Positions 8,793 through 17,423 are shown, counted from the stretch's first letter. The stretch is DNA of 64,000 nt from Nocardioides sp. TF02-7 (GCF_022437945.1 NZ_CP092535.1:1922001-1986000), one strand, 5' to 3'. Notes: a model not told the origin generated them from the sequence alone. Numbers and translations are program-made.

Positions 8793-10579
8793 CAGAAGTC
8801 CCTGTCCTTCGAGCCGCTCTCGGCGACGGCCGAGGTGTCCAGGGCCTGGCTGCCGAGCGAGCGGACGGCCGCGACGGGGTGCCAGGTCATGTCGGAGCTG
8901 AAGGTCATGTCGCGGGTGCCGCCCGAGACCAGGCTGCCGACCCGGACCGTCACCACCGTCCGGGGGAGGCCGTCGACCGTCTCCGTGCTCGCGACGAGGG
9001 TGGCCTCGAACGTCGCGTGGGAGTGGAAGAGGCCGATCAGCCCCGCGGTGACCCGGACGTGGCCGAGGTTGACGGTGGGGCCGGGCCGGGTGATGACGAC
9101 GTCGTCGGTGAAGGCACCGGAGTCGCGGACCTCGAGCCGGACCGGCAGCGGGGTGCCGTCCCAACCCGGGGTGATCGTGCCGAGGTCGACGCGGCGGCTG
9201 AAGGTGTGGACGAGCGTGTCGCCCCTGTCGACCTCGCCGGCCCGACCGCCGTTCGTGGTCTGGACGTCGACACCGCGGAACGGCGTCGTGACGTTGTCGA
9301 CGAGCCGCGAGGTCGCGACCTCGGACACCGCCTCGTTGCCGTTGGCGTCGACGAGCACCGCGCGCACGTCGTACCGGCCGTCGGCCACCGTGCGGGTGTC
9401 CCAGTCGCAGGTCCACGGCGCCGCGGTCGGCGTGCAGATCACGGTCCAGGCCGTGGTGCCGGTGCGGCGCTGCTGGAAGGACACCGAGGTGATGCCGGCG
9501 CTGGCGGCCGGGCTCGCGGTGAGCGTGACGGTGCCCTCCAGGAACATGCCCGGGTCGGCCAGCGTCACCGAGCGGGTGGTGTTGTCGACCAGCCGGGGGC
9601 CGACGGGCGCGGAGGTCGTGGTGTTGCCGGCCCGGTCGGTGACGACCGCACGGAAGAAGGTGGAGCCGTAGGGCAGCCCGGTCGTGTCGGCCTGGCAGTT
9701 GAACGGCTGCGAGCGAGCGGTGCACAGGTCCCGGAAGGTGCCGGTGGCCGACGGGCCGACCTGGAAGACCACCGAGGCGACGCCGGAGTGGGCGTCGGCG
9801 GCGGTCGCGGCGAGCGTGACCGTACCGGTCAGCGGGGCGCCGGGGTCGGTCATCGTCACGGTCGGTGCGACGTTGTCGACGAGGACGTCCCTCACGACCG
9901 GGGAGGTGAGGGTGACGCCGCCGGCGGTGGCGACCGCGCGCAGGTCGTGGCGGCCGGTGGTCGCGGCGGTGGTCGCCCAGGCGCACTCGTAGGGAGCGGC
10001 GAGGCCCGCGCAGACGTCGGTCCACGCGCCGGAGCCGGCCGCGGCCCGCTGGATCGTCACCCGCCAGTCGAGGCCGGCGCCGGCGGTGATGGTCGCGGTG
10101 AGCGGGACCGTGCCGCGCAGCACGCCGTCGGGGCCGCCGGGCCGCGCCAGCGCGACGCCGGCCGCGTTGACGACGGTGGTGCTCACGACCGCCGAGGTCG
10201 CGGTGTTGCCGGCGGTGTCGGTGGCCCGTGCGCGCAGGTCGCGGGCGCCGTCGGCGACCTGCGTGGTGTCCCACGAGCAGGTGTACGGCGCCTCGGTGTC
10301 GGTGCAGATCGTGACCCAGCCGGCGGCGGTGCGGCGCTGCACCTCGACGGTCGCGACGGCCGAGTCGGCGTCGTGAGCGGCGACGGAGACCTCGACGGTG
10401 CCGGCGGCCGCGGCCGGCGCCGTGACGGCGACCGTCGGGGGCGTCCAGTCCGCGGCGGCGGCGACGGTCGAGCCGGAGGTGCTGGTGGCGGAGAAGGTCG
10501 CCGAGGAGAACCCGGTCGCGCCGAACGCCGCCACCGTGGCCACGAGGACCAGGAGGACGACGGCGGTACGGCGGGTCAT
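8792..10579 (-). CDS. secreted Ig-like repeat protein with SipW-type signal
   Basis: Secreted or surface protein of 595 residues. The signal region ends in a segment containing SSATFSATSTSGST, close to ATFSSETGNT in the TasA-like protein of the same operon, which suggests both are cut by the SipW-type peptidase. Four Ig-like repeats follow (about residues 48-135, 136-235, 236-330 and 331-425). Each has a Cys pair of the type ICTDTEAPYTCSWD and usually ends in a VDN linker before the next repeat. A C-terminal region of about 170 residues has no recognised fold. It may be a fibre-associated adhesin; that role is inferred from context. Confidence 0.8.
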   Translation of the reverse strand: MTRRTAVVLLVLVATVAAFGATGFSSATFSATSTSGSTVAAAADWTPPTVAVTAPAAAAGTVEVSVAAHDADSAVATVEVQRRTAAGWVTICTDTEAPYTCSWDTTQVADGARDLRARATDTAGNTATSAVVSTTVVNAAGVALARPGGPDGVLRGTVPLTATITAGAGLDWRVTIQRAAAGSGAWTDVCAGLAAPYECAWATTAATTGRHDLRAVATAGGVTLTSPVVRDVLVDNVAPTVTMTDPGAPLTGTVTLAATAADAHSGVASVVFQVGPSATGTFRDLCTARSQPFNCQADTTGLPYGSTFFRAVVTDRAGNTTTSAPVGPRLVDNTTRSVTLADPGMFLEGTVTLTASPAASAGITSVSFQQRRTGTTAWTVICTPTAAPWTCDWDTRTVADGRYDVRAVLVDANGNEAVSEVATSRLVDNVTTPFRGVDVQTTNGGRAGEVDRGDTLVHTFSRRVDLGTITPGWDGTPLPVRLEVRDSGAFTDDVVITRPGPTVNLGHVRVTAGLIGLFHSHATFEATLVASTETVDGLPRTVVTVRVGSLVSGGTRDMTFSSDMTWHPVAAVRSLGSQALDTSAVAESGSKDRDF

Positions 10580-10609
10580 GGGGGCTCCTTCAGCCGGGTG
10601 CGGCCGGTC

Positions 10610-11293
10610 TCAGTGGGTGAGGGCGGGTGTCTTCGTGTCGTGGTCGACGCTACGGAGCGGCGTGCCACGGGAGGTCGACGCGAGCTCCACAGGACCTCCA
10701 CGGCTAGGAACGGTCTCGTCGGTCTCGTCCCTGCGGCGCTCCCGCAGGCGGGACCGGAGCGCACCGACCAGCTGGACCAGGCTGCCGAGCGCGATCAGGG
10801 CAGCCGGGCCGCCGACCAGGAGGATCCGGGTGTCGCGGTCGGCCAGCGCGATGAACACGTAGCCGGCGTACGGGACGGCGACCTCGACCACCGGCTGCTC
10901 GGTGTCGGTCAGCGAGAACCGCCACGGGTCGGGGTCGGGGTTGGCGTCGCCCTGGGTGCGGAAGACCCGCCGCCCCTCCTCGTCGACGCGGATCTTGGTG
11001 ATCCGGTGCGTCACCAGCGTGCGTACGCCGCTGTCCTGCGGCGGCAGGTAGGTGATGACGTCACCCACCTCGAGGTCCTCGACGGGGACCTTGCGCTCGA
11101 GGACCAGCGACCCCCGCTCGAAGGTGCCCGACATGGAGCCGCCGGTGATGACGTACCGCTCGTACCCCATCACCGACGGAGCAAGGTAGGCCAGGCCCAG
11201 CAACGTGAACAGCACCAGCACGACGTTGACCAGGTGACCGCCGAGCCGGCGGGCGGTGCCGGCTGGGCCGGCGGTCGCGCGGTTCCCGGTCAT
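10610..11293 (-). CDS. sipW: signal peptidase I, SipW (ER/archaeal) type
   Basis: Membrane peptidase of 227 residues. An N-terminal helix (about 20-42) leads to the catalytic Ser in GGSMSGTFERGSLV. A His in THRITKI sits where bacterial type I peptidases have Lys, marking the Ser-His SipW class. A second helix lies near residues 158-180, followed by a charged tail. SipW-type enzymes process TasA/camelysin proteins. The gene lies directly between a TasA-like gene and a second gene with a similar signal, so the substrates are probably its neighbours. Confidence 0.88.
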   Translation of the reverse strand: MTGNRATAGPAGTARRLGGHLVNVVLVLFTLLGLAYLAPSVMGYERYVITGGSMSGTFERGSLVLERKVPVEDLEVGDVITYLPPQDSGVRTLVTHRITKIRVDEEGRRVFRTQGDANPDPDPWRFSLTDTEQPVVEVAVPYAGYVFIALADRDTRILLVGGPAALIALGSLVQLVGALRSRLRERRRDETDETVPSRGGPVELASTSRGTPLRSVDHDTKTPALTH

Positions 11294-11342
11294 CGTGGTC
11301 GTCCTCCCCTGGTGCTGGTCAGCGTGTGCGGTCAGGCCGTGG

Positions 11343-11873
11343 TCACTTCGGGAAGTCCTCGCCGTCCAGCTGGACCGACGTCCAGGTGTAGGTGGCGCCG
11401 GCGGTCTTGCGCTGGTCGACGTTCGTGGTGGCCTCGTCGAGCCGCACGGTGAACTCGTAGGTGTGCGCCTCCTCGGGGGCCCACTCGCCGAGCTCGGTCC
11501 GCGCCCCGTCGACCAGGCCGCCGAAGGTGCCGTCGTAGACGTCGGTGCCGCTGGCGGTGTCGGTGATGGTGAGCGTCAGGTTGGAGCCGGTGAAGGTGTT
11601 GGTCGACTCCTTCTCGACCAGCGCGAACGCCGCCGGGAGGCTGCCGGTGTTGGTCAGCGTCAGGCTGCCGGTCACGGTGTCGCCGGGCTTCATGTCCTTC
11701 AGCGTGAAGATCGCCTGCCCGTCCTTGGAGTTCGTGTGCTCGAGCGAGCCGGCGGTGACGGCGCTGATGGTGTTGCCGGTCTCGGAGGAGAAGGTCGCAC
11801 CCGATCCGACGGCGATCGCGCCGGCGGCGGCGAGGGTGGCGAGCGGGACGAGGATCTTCTTGGACGACTTCAC
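11343..11873 (-). CDS. TasA/camelysin-family surface protein
   Basis: Protein of 176 residues. A SipW-type signal (KKILVPLATLAAAGAIAVGS) leads to mature ATFSSETGNTISAVTAGSL, then a camelysin/TasA beta-sandwich with LKDMKPGDTVTGSLTLTNTG. Family members form extracellular fibres in biofilms (TasA, CalY). The GTG start at 11873 follows AGGAG. This is the first gene of a leftward set with sipW, the Ig-repeat gene, the small membrane gene and the two-component pair. It diverges from the M3 peptidase gene. The call to a fibre subunit is from family membership; assembly here is not shown. Confidence 0.82.
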   Translation of the reverse strand: MKSSKKILVPLATLAAAGAIAVGSGATFSSETGNTISAVTAGSLEHTNSKDGQAIFTLKDMKPGDTVTGSLTLTNTGSLPAAFALVEKESTNTFTGSNLTLTITDTASGTDVYDGTFGGLVDGARTELGEWAPEEAHTYEFTVRLDEATTNVDQRKTAGATYTWTSVQLDGEDFPK

Positions 11874-12017
11874 GGTGGTGCTCCTGGTGGTTTCGGTTGG
11901 TGTCGAGCTGATGGGAAAAACGCTCTCAATTCCGACACCACGGGCGGCCCCCACGACCTCCACGGGAGGTTCACGCCTCGCCACGATCCGGAACGGTTCT
12001 CCACCGGATCGCCCGAC

Positions 12018-12023
12018 TAGGGT
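12018..12023 (+). promoter_or_regulatory. -10 element of leaderless M3 peptidase gene
   Basis: TAGGGT lies six bases before the GTG at 12030, with no Shine-Dalgarno sequence, so the transcript probably begins at the start codon. Confidence 0.5.
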
Positions 12024-12029
12024 GACGGC

Positions 12030-13979
12030 GTGACGGTTCCCGCGCTCGCCCCGCTCTCCCTGCCCGCCGCCGACGCCTACGAGGGGTGGCTGCGCGACCG
12101 CGCCGCCGGGGAGCTCGACGCCGCCCGCGCCCTCGTCGACCGGTTGCGCACCGACCCGCCCGCCGACGCCCTCCACGTCCTGCGCACCTGGGACCGGGCG
12201 ACCGGCCACCTCGGCAACGTCGCCGCGCTCGGCTCCCTGCTCGGCAACGTCCACCCCGACCAGGCCGTGCGCGACCTGGCGGACGCCGCCGAGCAGGACG
12301 CGCAGCGGCTCTCCACCGAGTGGAGCCTCGACCGCCGGCTGTTCGAGGTCTTCGACGGGCTCGACCCGGCCGGCCTGGACGAGGAGGCGACGCGGCTGCT
12401 GGCCAAGGTGCGCAAGGACTTCCGGCGCTCCGGCGTCGACCGCGACGAGGAGACCCGGGCCCGGATCACGGCCGTCCGGCAGCGGATCACCGAGCTCGAC
12501 CAGGAGTTCGGCAAGGTCGTGCGCGACGACGTCCGCACCGTCCGGGTCGACCCCGCCCGGCTCGCCGGCCTGCCGCAGGACTGGCTCGACGCCCACCCCG
12601 CCGACCCCGACGGCCTGGTCACCGTCACCACCGACTACCCCGACTCGATCCCGGTGCGGATGTTCGCCCGCGACCGGGAGGTGCGGCGCGACATCGTCAC
12701 CGCGTTCCTTCAGCGGGGCTGGCCGACGACCGAGCCGCTGCTCGAGGAGCTCTTCGACCTGCGCCACGAGCTGGCCACGCTGGTCGGCTACCCCGACTGG
12801 CCGTCGTACGACGCCGACGTGAAGATGATCGGCTCCGGCGACGCCATCCCCGCGTTCATCGACAAGATCGTCGACGCCGCCGACGGCCCGATGCGCTCCG
12901 ACCTCGCCACGCTGCTCGAGCGCTACCGCCAGGACGTCCCCGACGCGACGGAGATCCCGCTCCACGACTCCTTCCACTACCAGGAGCTCGTGCGCGAGGA
13001 GCAGTTCAGCGTCGACGCCCAGCAGGTGCGGCGCTACTTCGACTTCCGCAAGGTCCGCCAGGGGCTGCTCGACGTCACCGGCCGCCTGTTCGGGCTCCGC
13101 TACGAGCAGGTCGACGTGCCGGTGTGGCACGAGGACGTCACGGCGTACGACGTCCTCACGGCGGACGGTGAGGAGCCCCTCGGCCGGATCTTCCTCGACC
13201 TGCACCCCCGGGACGGCAAGTACAAGCACGCGGCGCAGTTCACCCTCACCGACGGCGTCGCCGGGGTGCAGCCGCCGGAGGGGGTGCTGGTCTGCAACTT
13301 CTCCCGCGGCCTGATGGAGCACGACCACGTCGTGACCCTCTTCCACGAGTTCGGCCACCTGCTCCACCACGTGCTCGCCGGCCACGGCGCGTGGTTCCGG
13401 TTCGCCGGCGTCGCCACCGAGTGGGACTTCGTCGAGGCGCCCAGCCAGATGCTCGAGGAGTGGGCGTGGGACGCCGACGTGCTCCGCGGCTTCGCCACCG
13501 ACGAGGACGGCGAGCCGATCCCCGTCGAGCTGGTCGCGGCGATGCGGCGCTCCGACGACTTCGGCAAGGGGATCTACGCGAGGACCCAGATGTTCTACGC
13601 GTCGATGTCCTACTGGTTCCACGCCGACCGGGCGCGCCGGGCGGCCGGCGAGGAGATCGCGTCGCTGACCGACCGGATGGTCGAGCTGCAGGAGCGGTAC
13701 GCCGCGCTGCCCTACCTGCCCGGCACCCACATGTTCGCCTCGTTCGGCCACCTCGGCGGCTACAGCTCGGCCTACTACACCTACATGTGGTCGCTGGTGA
13801 TCGCGAAGGACATGTTCAGCGCGTTCGACCCCGACGACCTGTTCGCCCCGGAGGTGGCGACCCGCTACCGCGACCGGGTGCTCGCCCGCGGCGGCGTCGC
13901 CGACGCTGCCGACCTGGTCGCCGACTTCCTCGGCCGGCCCTACTCCTTCGACGCCTACGCGGCGTGGCTGCGGCGGTGA
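12030..13979 (+). CDS. M3-family oligopeptidase (thimet/Dcp-like)
   Basis: Zinc oligopeptidase of 649 residues, a normal length for the M3A family. The catalytic motif HEFGHLLHH (HExxH variant with Phe-Gly) lies near residues 437-445. The downstream Glu ligand is in EAPSQMLEEW, and the conserved substrate-binding Tyr/His segment is FASFGHLGGYSSAYYTYMW. It degrades short peptides in the cytoplasm. There is no signal peptide and no frameshift. It stands alone, diverging from the TasA-like gene. Confidence 0.93.
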   Translation: MTVPALAPLSLPAADAYEGWLRDRAAGELDAARALVDRLRTDPPADALHVLRTWDRATGHLGNVAALGSLLGNVHPDQAVRDLADAAEQDAQRLSTEWSLDRRLFEVFDGLDPAGLDEEATRLLAKVRKDFRRSGVDRDEETRARITAVRQRITELDQEFGKVVRDDVRTVRVDPARLAGLPQDWLDAHPADPDGLVTVTTDYPDSIPVRMFARDREVRRDIVTAFLQRGWPTTEPLLEELFDLRHELATLVGYPDWPSYDADVKMIGSGDAIPAFIDKIVDAADGPMRSDLATLLERYRQDVPDATEIPLHDSFHYQELVREEQFSVDAQQVRRYFDFRKVRQGLLDVTGRLFGLRYEQVDVPVWHEDVTAYDVLTADGEEPLGRIFLDLHPRDGKYKHAAQFTLTDGVAGVQPPEGVLVCNFSRGLMEHDHVVTLFHEFGHLLHHVLAGHGAWFRFAGVATEWDFVEAPSQMLEEWAWDADVLRGFATDEDGEPIPVELVAAMRRSDDFGKGIYARTQMFYASMSYWFHADRARRAAGEEIASLTDRMVELQERYAALPYLPGTHMFASFGHLGGYSSAYYTYMWSLVIAKDMFSAFDPDDLFAPEVATRYRDRVLARGGVADAADLVADFLGRPYSFDAYAAWLRR

Positions 13980-14008
13980 GGGCTACGGTGGCGGCGAGCC
14001 GTCCGTGG

Positions 14009-14067
14009 TGTTGCCCTGGGTGATGCCCTGTTGATGCCCTGGGTGATGACCTGGGTGATGACCGCGG
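14009..14067. repeat. short tandem repeat, five units of 11-12 bp
   Basis: Units read TGTTGCCCTGGG, TGATGCCCTGT, TGATGCCCTGGG, TGATGACCTGGG and TGATGACCGCGG in direct order. The array fills much of the gap between the M3 peptidase and amphi-Trp genes. It may come from slippage; no function is evident. Confidence 0.75.
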
Positions 14068-14106
14068 TCGGCGCGAGCGACCGACGACCCGACCGAGGAG
14101 ACCGCC

Positions 14107-14322
14107 GTGGACCTGTTCGAGATCGACGAGACCCAGCGCCTGTCCCGTGAGGCCGCCGCGGCCAAGCTGCGGGCCCTGGCCGACGCGCTGGCGCGGCACA
14201 ACTCCGTGGAGTTCGAGCGGGGCGGCCGCCGGATCACCGTCAGCGTCCCCGACGAGGTGGAGCTGAAGGTGGAGGTCGAGATCGGCGAGGAGAACGAGCT
14301 CGAGATCGAGCTCTCCTGGTGA
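14107..14322 (+). CDS. amphi-Trp domain protein
   Basis: Small acidic protein of 71 residues, complete. The sequence from SREAAAAKLRALADAL to the C-terminal EIELSW is the amphi-Trp domain, a short alternating beta-strand module ending in Trp. It is found in actinobacteria and halophilic archaea and has no known biochemical role. The GTG start follows GAGGAGA. Confidence 0.85.
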   Translation: MDLFEIDETQRLSREAAAAKLRALADALARHNSVEFERGGRRITVSVPDEVELKVEVEIGEENELEIELSW

Positions 14323-14397
14323 GCTGAGGGCGGTCGGCTGGTTCGGCGGCGGCGGGCGGGCCGGGCCGGGCCGTCGGGGTGAGCCGGCTGTGACCGG

Positions 14398-14482
14398 GTG
14401 AGGTTTCCCCGGTCGACCGGGGAAACCTCAACATGTCCGGCATTGCTTTGCCCGACAAGTGGAGGTTTTGCCCGTCACGTCG
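14398..14482. repeat. 85-bp palindromic repeat, copy 1
   Basis: Begins with a 32-bp perfect palindrome at 14399-14430, centred on TCGA. A 24-base stem-loop core follows at 14434-14457, bounded by TGTC and GACA. The element ends in GTGGAGGTTTTGCCCGTCAC. A second copy lies at 17096-17180 in the same direction. The 24-base core of copy 2 is the exact reverse complement of this core, while the flanks are direct repeats. Confidence 0.9.
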
Positions 14483-14516
14483 GTCCCGCTTGTCCGCGAC
14501 TCCTCGTCGCGCTACT

Positions 14517-14534
14517 GTCGCGATATATCGCGAC
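14517..14534. promoter_or_regulatory. PadR-type operator over padR promoter
   Basis: GTCGCGATATATCGCGAC is an 18-bp perfect palindrome 33 bases upstream of the PadR start codon, overlapping a likely -10 region (GATATAT). PadR repressors commonly bind such TATA-centred palindromes, so autoregulation is likely. Confidence 0.65.
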
Positions 14535-14567
14535 ACGTCTCGAAGTGTCGCGGAAGGGAGAACGGAC

Positions 14568-15324
14568 ATGACGCACCACGGACGCTTCGACGGGCCGCCC
14601 TGGCTCGCCGGCCTGGCCAACCTCGCCGGGCTCGCCGGCTCCGGCGACTGCGGCCCGCACCATCACCAGCAGCACCAGCACCGGCCCGGGCCGTGGGGTG
14701 CCACCTGGGAGGGCGGTCACCACCACCGGCGCGGTGGCGGCCCGGGCGGTCCGCCGCCGTGGCTCGCGGGGCTCTTCGGCACCGGCCGCCCCGAGCGGGG
14801 GCCGCGGGTACGACGGGGCGACGTGCGGTCGGCGATCCTCGACGTCCTCCGGGCGGCGGGAGAGCGCGAGGAGTCGCCCAACGGCTACCAGGTCATCCAG
14901 CAGATCACCGAGCGCAGCGGCGGGGCCTGGCGGCCGAGCCCCGGCTCGGTCTACCCCACGATCCAGCAGCTCGAGGACGAGGGGCTCGTCGAGACCGACG
15001 ACGAGCGCGGGCGCCGCGCGCTGCGCCTGACCGAGGCGGGCGCGGCCTACTGCGCCGACAGCGCCGAGGAGCTCGCCGACGTGTGGCGGCCGTTCGAGCG
15101 CGCGACGGCGGGGTCGGAGGGCCCCGGCGAGCACGCCGACATCAAGGCGGAGATCCCGCAGGTCACGAGCGCTGTCTGGCAGATCGTGACCTCCGGCGAC
15201 GACACGCAGCGGCGAGCCGCCGTCGAGGTCCTGGTCGAGGCGCGCCGCCAGCTCTACGGCATCCTCGCCGACGGACCCGCCCCCGGACGAGCCGGCCCCG
15301 GAGGACCCGCCCGCCGGCGCGTGA
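14568..15324 (+). CDS. PadR-family regulator with His/Gly-rich N-terminus
   Basis: Regulator of about 251 residues. The first 85 are rich in His, Gly and Pro (GPHHHQQHQHRPGP, GGHHHRRGGG) and might bind metal. The PadR winged helix follows (about 87-165, with GYQVIQQITERSGGAWRPSP and GSVYPTIQQLEDEGLV), then a helical dimerisation region. Start chosen at ATG 14568 after GGAAGGGAG, downstream of an 18-bp palindrome. One extra C near 15283-15287 shifts the tail; corrected, it ends APDEPAPEDPPAGA at 15324. Confidence 0.85.
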
Positions 15325-15336
15325 GCCGACGCGAGG

Positions 15337-16261
15337 TCAGAGGTCGATCGCGCGGTTGACCCAGGTCGAGTCGACGACCATGCCGACCTTCTCGTAGAGC
15401 GCGAGGGCGCCGGTGCGGGAGTCGGTCGACAGGCAGGACGCGGTCGCGCCGTGCGCCCGCCCGGCGGCGAACGCCGCCACCAGGAGCGCCTGCGCGAGAC
15501 CGCGGTGGCGGTGATCGCGGTGCACCGCCAGCCGGGGAGACGTAGGTCTCCGGCTTGTCCTCGAGCACGCTGTAGGTGCTGAACACCGAGCCTGCCACCG
15601 ATCCGTCCGGGGCAGTGACGACGAGCAGGTTCCACGGCTCGAAGCCGGGGCGCTGCCAGACCTCGGCGGCGAAGTCGTCGAAGCTCTGCTTCTCCCGCAC
15701 CGACCACTCGAGGAACGCGTCCTCGACGACGTGCCAGACCTGCTCGCGGTCGGCCTCGGTGGCCTCGCGCACTGCGTAGCCCTCGGGCAGCGGACGCTCG
15801 GCGATGGTGCGCCCCTCGGGGAGCCGGAGCACCCAGCTCGTCCACCGCACGTGGTAGCCGAGCGCGGTCAGCAGCCGGTCGCCGTCGGAGCCCTCGGGCA
15901 CCGGCATCCCGACCACGCTGCCGCCGCGGGACCGGGCGAGGTCGCGCACCCAGGCGGCGAGCCAGGTGCCGATGCCGCGGCCGCGGAACTCGGGGTGCAC
16001 GGACGCGTCGTAGCGATCGGCGCCGGCGAGCTCGGCGTACGCGACGAGGCGGTCGCCGGCGAGGACGCCGACGGAGCTGCCGCCGAGGTCGTACGACGGG
16101 CGCTGCCACTCCGCGACCAGGTCCTCCTCCTCGATCTCGACCGAGCCGATGTCGTGCCGCTCGGAGTCGGCCATCAGCTCGTAGACCGCACGTGAGTCGG
16201 CCTTCGTGAGCGGCCGGGTGGTCAGGCCCGCGGGCAGGGCGGGGGAGCAGGTGGTGGTCAT
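15337..16261 (-). CDS. two-domain GNAT acetyltransferase (frameshift)
   Basis: Protein of about 307 residues with two GNAT folds in tandem, the layout of mycothiol synthase MshD. The N-terminal domain carries the acetyl-CoA loop EFRGRGIGTWL; the C-terminal domain carries HRDHRHRGLAQALL. An extra base near 15534-15540 (CCCC in the minus-strand codons after TYVS) splits the domains; corrected, the C-terminus ends TWVNRAIDL at 15337. MshD-like function is possible, but the substrate cannot be read and paralogues are common. Confidence 0.78.
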
Positions 16262-16353
16262 GACGGGAGTGTGCGGCTCCCGCCGGGCACCTGTCCCCTG
16301 CTTTTCGGCCGCCGCCCCGGGAGAGGCCGCGGAAGTTCATCCCCGAGGACGTA

Positions 16354-16390
16354 CGACGGCCCGCACCGCGCGCAGCGGTGCGGGCCGTCG
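16354..16390 (-). terminator. hairpin terminator after YceI gene
   Basis: A perfect 16-bp stem (CGACGGCCCGCACCGC at 16354-16369 with its complement at 16375-16390) around the loop GCGCA. It lies 31 bases beyond the YceI stop and before the GNAT start, so it should separate these two leftward transcripts. Confidence 0.8.
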
Positions 16391-16420
16391 GGGACGAGCG
16401 GTGCCCGGGGGCGTCGGTCG

Positions 16421-16984
16421 TCAGGCGCTCTTGATTGCGGAGATGTCGAACTCGAGCTTGATCTTGTCGGAGACGAGGACGCCGCCGGTCTCGAGCGCGG
16501 CGTTCCAGGTGAGGCCCCAGTCCTTGCGGTTGACGGTGACCTCGCCCTCGAAGCCGACGCGGATGTTGCCGAACGGGTCCTTGGCGGAGCCGGTCTGCTC
16601 GAACTCGATGGTCACGGGCTTCGTGACGTCCTTGATGGTGAAGTCGCCGGTGACGAGCCAGACGTCGCCGTCGCGGCGCACGTCGGTGGAGGTGAACGTC
16701 CAGGTGGGGAACTGCTCGACGTCGAAGAAGTCGGCGGACTTGAGGTGGCCGTCGCGGTCGGCGCTGCCGGTGTCGACGCTGGCCGGGTTGATGGTCACGG
16801 TGACCGACGAGGCGCTCGGGTTTGCGGTGTCGACCTTGGCGGTCGCGTTCCAGTCGCCGAAGTGGCCGCGGACCTTGGTCACGACGGCGTGCCGGGCGAC
16901 GAAGCCGAGCCGGCTGTGGCTGGTGTCGAGGGTGTACTCGCCGGCGATGTCGGTGAGGGCGGCGGTGGTGGGGGTCTCGGTCAT
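16421..16984 (-). CDS. YceI-family protein
   Basis: Protein of 187 residues with the YceI lipocalin-like barrel (GEYTLDTSHSRLGFVARHAVV to DFTIKDVTKPVTIEF and the RKDWGLTWN motif). YceI proteins bind polyisoprenoid or other amphiphilic ligands. No signal peptide is visible, so it is probably cytoplasmic, as in many actinobacteria. The ATG at 16984 follows AGGAGAAGCAC. A 20-bp inverted repeat lies 35 bases upstream, and a strong terminator follows the gene. Confidence 0.9.
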   Translation of the reverse strand: MTETPTTAALTDIAGEYTLDTSHSRLGFVARHAVVTKVRGHFGDWNATAKVDTANPSASSVTVTINPASVDTGSADRDGHLKSADFFDVEQFPTWTFTSTDVRRDGDVWLVTGDFTIKDVTKPVTIEFEQTGSAKDPFGNIRVGFEGEVTVNRKDWGLTWNAALETGGVLVSDKIKLEFDISAIKSA

Positions 16985-17019
16985 GTGCTTCTCCTCGTTC
17001 GGGCGTCCTCGTCGGACGG

Positions 17020-17039
17020 TTGGTTGAACTCTCAACCAA
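17020..17039. promoter_or_regulatory. MarR-like operator upstream of YceI gene
   Basis: TTGGTTGAACTCTCAACCAA has perfect 8-bp arms around ACTC. YceI genes of actinobacteria often sit with a MarR regulator and such TTGA/TCAA sites; the regulator is not in this window. Confidence 0.55.
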
Positions 17040-17095
17040 TAGAAGCGGGCCGGGGTCCGGGTTATTCCGGCGGGCGTCGATCCGGGCAGGGCGAC

Positions 17096-17180
17096 GTGAG
17101 GTTTCCCCGGCCGACCGGGGAAACCTCAACATGTCGGGCAAAGCAATGCCGGACAAGTGGAGGTTTTGCCCGTCACGTCG
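17096..17180. repeat. 85-bp palindromic repeat, copy 2 (core inverted)
   Basis: Matches copy 1 at 14398-14482 in direct orientation, with one change in the centre of the large palindrome (CCGA for TCGA). The 24-base core at 17132-17155 is the exact reverse complement of the core of copy 1. It lies between the YceI promoter and a small leftward gene. Confidence 0.9.
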
Positions 17181-17273
17181 CCCGCCGCGACCCAGCGCGC
17201 GCCGGAGCGCGCGAGCGCGAGGAACCCGGAGCGGAGACCCGCAGGACCCACCGGCGGGCCTGAACCGGCTGCC

Positions 17274-17423
17274 TCAGGCAGCGGGCCGGCCCACCGTCGC
17301 GGGTCGGGCGTTCTCCGCCCACCGCGCTTCGAGGCGGGTGGCGCCGGCAGCGTCCACCACGGTCACCCAACGCATCTCGAGTCGGCCGGCCGAGGCGACC
17401 GGCATCGTCGTCGCGTCGCTCAT
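17274..17423 (-). CDS. small protein of 49 residues, unknown
   Basis: Reads MSDATTMPVASAGRLEMRWV with the end ATVGRPAA and stop. It starts at ATG 17423 directly behind a strong AGGAGGTG at 17428-17435 on the minus strand. Third codon positions are almost all G or C, as in real genes here. The central RLEMRWVTVVDAAG followed by TRLEARWA looks like a short beta hairpin. No family recognised. The strong ribosome-binding site is the main support. Confidence 0.65.
   Translation of the reverse strand: MSDATTMPVASAGRLEMRWVTVVDAAGATRLEARWAENARPATVGRPAA

Noticed and set aside
14009..14067. Tandem repeat as a CRISPR array
   Set aside because: Units are 11-12 bases with no spacers and no cas genes are in the window.
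14433..14567. Possible upstream extension of PadR, and peptides beginning MSGIALPDKWRF / MSGKAMPDKWRF
   Set aside because: These codons lie in the 85-bp repeat and its flank, upstream of the operator; the ATG at 14568 has a good ribosome-binding site.
14475..17156. Minus-strand open frame of 893 codons joining the two 85-bp repeats
   Set aside because: Low-complexity Arg/Pro-rich translation, antisense or out of frame to PadR, GNAT and YceI genes.
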